A stretch of 64,000 nt of DNA, taken from positions 141,803 through 205,802 of the forward strand of contig JAMPHY010000004.1 in the NCBI GenBank assembly GCA_023663185.1, given 5' to 3'. The DNA comes from Clostridiales bacterium (lineage in GTDB: Bacteria > Bacillota > Clostridia > Lachnospirales > Lachnospiraceae). Made by a program: the position numbers and the translations under genes. Shown here in pieces: positions 63,159 to 64,000 of the stretch (the first letter of the stretch is position 1; the number at the start of each line of letters is the position of its first letter). A model generated the notes under the pieces. That model saw only the letters and a program-made list of their open reading frames with translations, searched no databases and was not told where the DNA came from.

Positions 63159-64000
63159 ATGAAAAAAGAACAGTCTTTTGAGGCTTTAGCTCTATCAATA
63201 AATGATATAAGTGCAAAGACAAGCAATGCAGCCAACGGAGCTGTAAATCAGCTTATGACTATGAGAAATTGGTGTATAGGCTATTATATTGTAGAATATG
63301 AGCAGGATGGAAAAGACAGGGCTGAATATGGAAGTAATTTATTGAAAAATCTGGAAAAAAGAATTGATAAGAAAGGTATGAATTCCACTCTGTTTAAATG
63401 GTGCAGGCAGTTTTACACGATGTATCCGCAGATTGGCGCGACGGTGTCGCACTTATTTGGATTGCCGGAAATTGAAAAAAGTGCGACAATGCCGCACGAA
63501 TTTGTTACAAATCCCGAAACACTCATAAATGGGCTGTCGTTTTCTCATCTTCGGGAAATTATGGTAATAAAAGATTCTTTTGAACGCTTTTTCTATGAGA
63601 CAGAGTGCATAAAATGTGGCTGGAATGTTAGGGAACTTAGGCGTCAGATAAAAACAAATCTTTTCGTGAGAGTAGGAATCGGTAAAGATCCTGCATTGCT
63701 GTTAAGACAAACAATAAATACAGATAAACAATGTGTGCTTACCATTAAGGATCCATTTACCTTTGAATTTCTTGGATTGGATGCAAAAGAGGCGGTATCT
63801 GAATCTGAACTTGAACAGGCGCTTATGGATCACCTACAGGAATTTATATTAGAGCTTGGGGAGGGCTTTTGTTTTGAGGCACGTCAAAAAAGGATTATAA
63901 TTGATGATAAATACTATTTTGTTGACTTAATTTTTTATAATAGACTACTTCACTGCAATGTAATTATAGAATTAAAAAATGACGAGTTCAGACATGAAGA
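63159..64000 (+). CDS. DUF1016 (YhcG-type) PD-(D/E)XK nuclease-domain protein, cut by the window end
   Basis: The frame is open from ATG 63159 to the window edge (280 codons visible). The N-terminal part has NQLMTMRNWCIGYYIVEYEQ and NLLKNLEKRI, then FKWCRQFYTMYPQ, the DUF1016 N-terminal helical domain. The C-terminal part shows DLIFYNRLLHCNVIIELKN, giving the Asp and Glu-x-Lys of a PD-(D/E)XK nuclease. YhcG-type proteins are thought to be nucleases linked to mobile DNA and defence. ACAGAAGGA lies upstream of the start. The end of the gene is outside the window. Confidence 0.88.
   Translation, partial: MKKEQSFEALALSINDISAKTSNAANGAVNQLMTMRNWCIGYYIVEYEQDGKDRAEYGSNLLKNLEKRIDKKGMNSTLFKWCRQFYTMYPQIGATVSHLFGLPEIEKSATMPHEFVTNPETLINGLSFSHLREIMVIKDSFERFFYETECIKCGWNVRELRRQIKTNLFVRVGIGKDPALLLRQTINTDKQCVLTIKDPFTFEFLGLDAKEAVSESELEQALMDHLQEFILELGEGFCFEARQKRIIIDDKYYFVDLIFYNRLLHCNVIIELKNDEFRHE

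Overview
The window reads as chromosomal DNA of an endospore-lineage Clostridia, most likely Lachnospiraceae. The support is gene content and order: recN-spoIVB-(spo0A), yicC-remA-rpoZ-rimO-pgsA-cinA-recA-recX-rny, spoIIM-xerD and gap-pgk-tpiA, together with Gram-positive LexA boxes, strong AGGAGG ribosome binding sites and several Rpn/PD-(D/E)XK family genes. No rRNA, tRNA, CRISPR array or classical insertion sequence was seen. The assignment is inference; no database search was possible.

Layout. (1) 1-24.9 kb: the conserved recN-spoIVB-spo0A locus is split by about 22.7 kb of accessory DNA. This holds a MerR/GyrI-type regulator, a divergent 15-kb gene for a 5002-residue surface protein, an AT-rich JAMM-domain gene pair, three Rpn-type genes and an orphan GHKL sensor kinase. 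A second, decayed copy of the spoIVB 3' end lies inside the insert at 18.6 kb. The spo0A gene beyond it has lost most of its phosphoreceiver domain. (2) 25-35.7 kb: housekeeping genes, namely glgA, a lipid-flippase-like MATE protein, two small CotF-like proteins, rqcH, and the yicC-remA-rpoZ-rimO-pgsA-cinA block. (3) 35.7-40.4 kb: accessory genes between cinA and recA, comprising a membrane protein with a long Gln/Asn/Tyr repeat, an ABC-2 exporter pair and a TetR regulator. (4) 40.5-55.8 kb: housekeeping genes, including SOS-controlled recA, recX, rny, an aminotransferase, a NUDIX hydrolase, spoIIM, xerD, DAHP synthase, a SpoVB-like protein, mnmA, a PHP phosphatase, gap, pgk and tpiA. (5) 55.9-64 kb: accessory and defence-like genes. 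These are an AT-rich three-gene operon (GHKL ATPase, STAS-like DUF4325 protein, small membrane protein), an Rpn gene remnant, an isolated pilC-type gene with a structured leader, a broken DUF5674 pair, an AbiE-type toxin-antitoxin pair, an orphan RelB-like antitoxin and a truncated DUF1016 (YhcG-type) nuclease gene.

How the parts fit. The sporulation genes (spoIVB, spoIIM, SpoVB-like, CotF-like) imply descent from a spore former. The receiver-less Spo0A would cut the phosphorelay off from its target genes, so the strain may no longer sporulate normally or may use the DNA-binding half differently. The accessory blocks lie at breaks in otherwise conserved synteny. The best candidate for an undescribed system is the GHKL/STAS/transmembrane operon at 56.0-58.1 kb. 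A family of long palindromic elements with a shared core (30.6 and 59.8 kb) and the modified spo0A locus are the other main points of interest.
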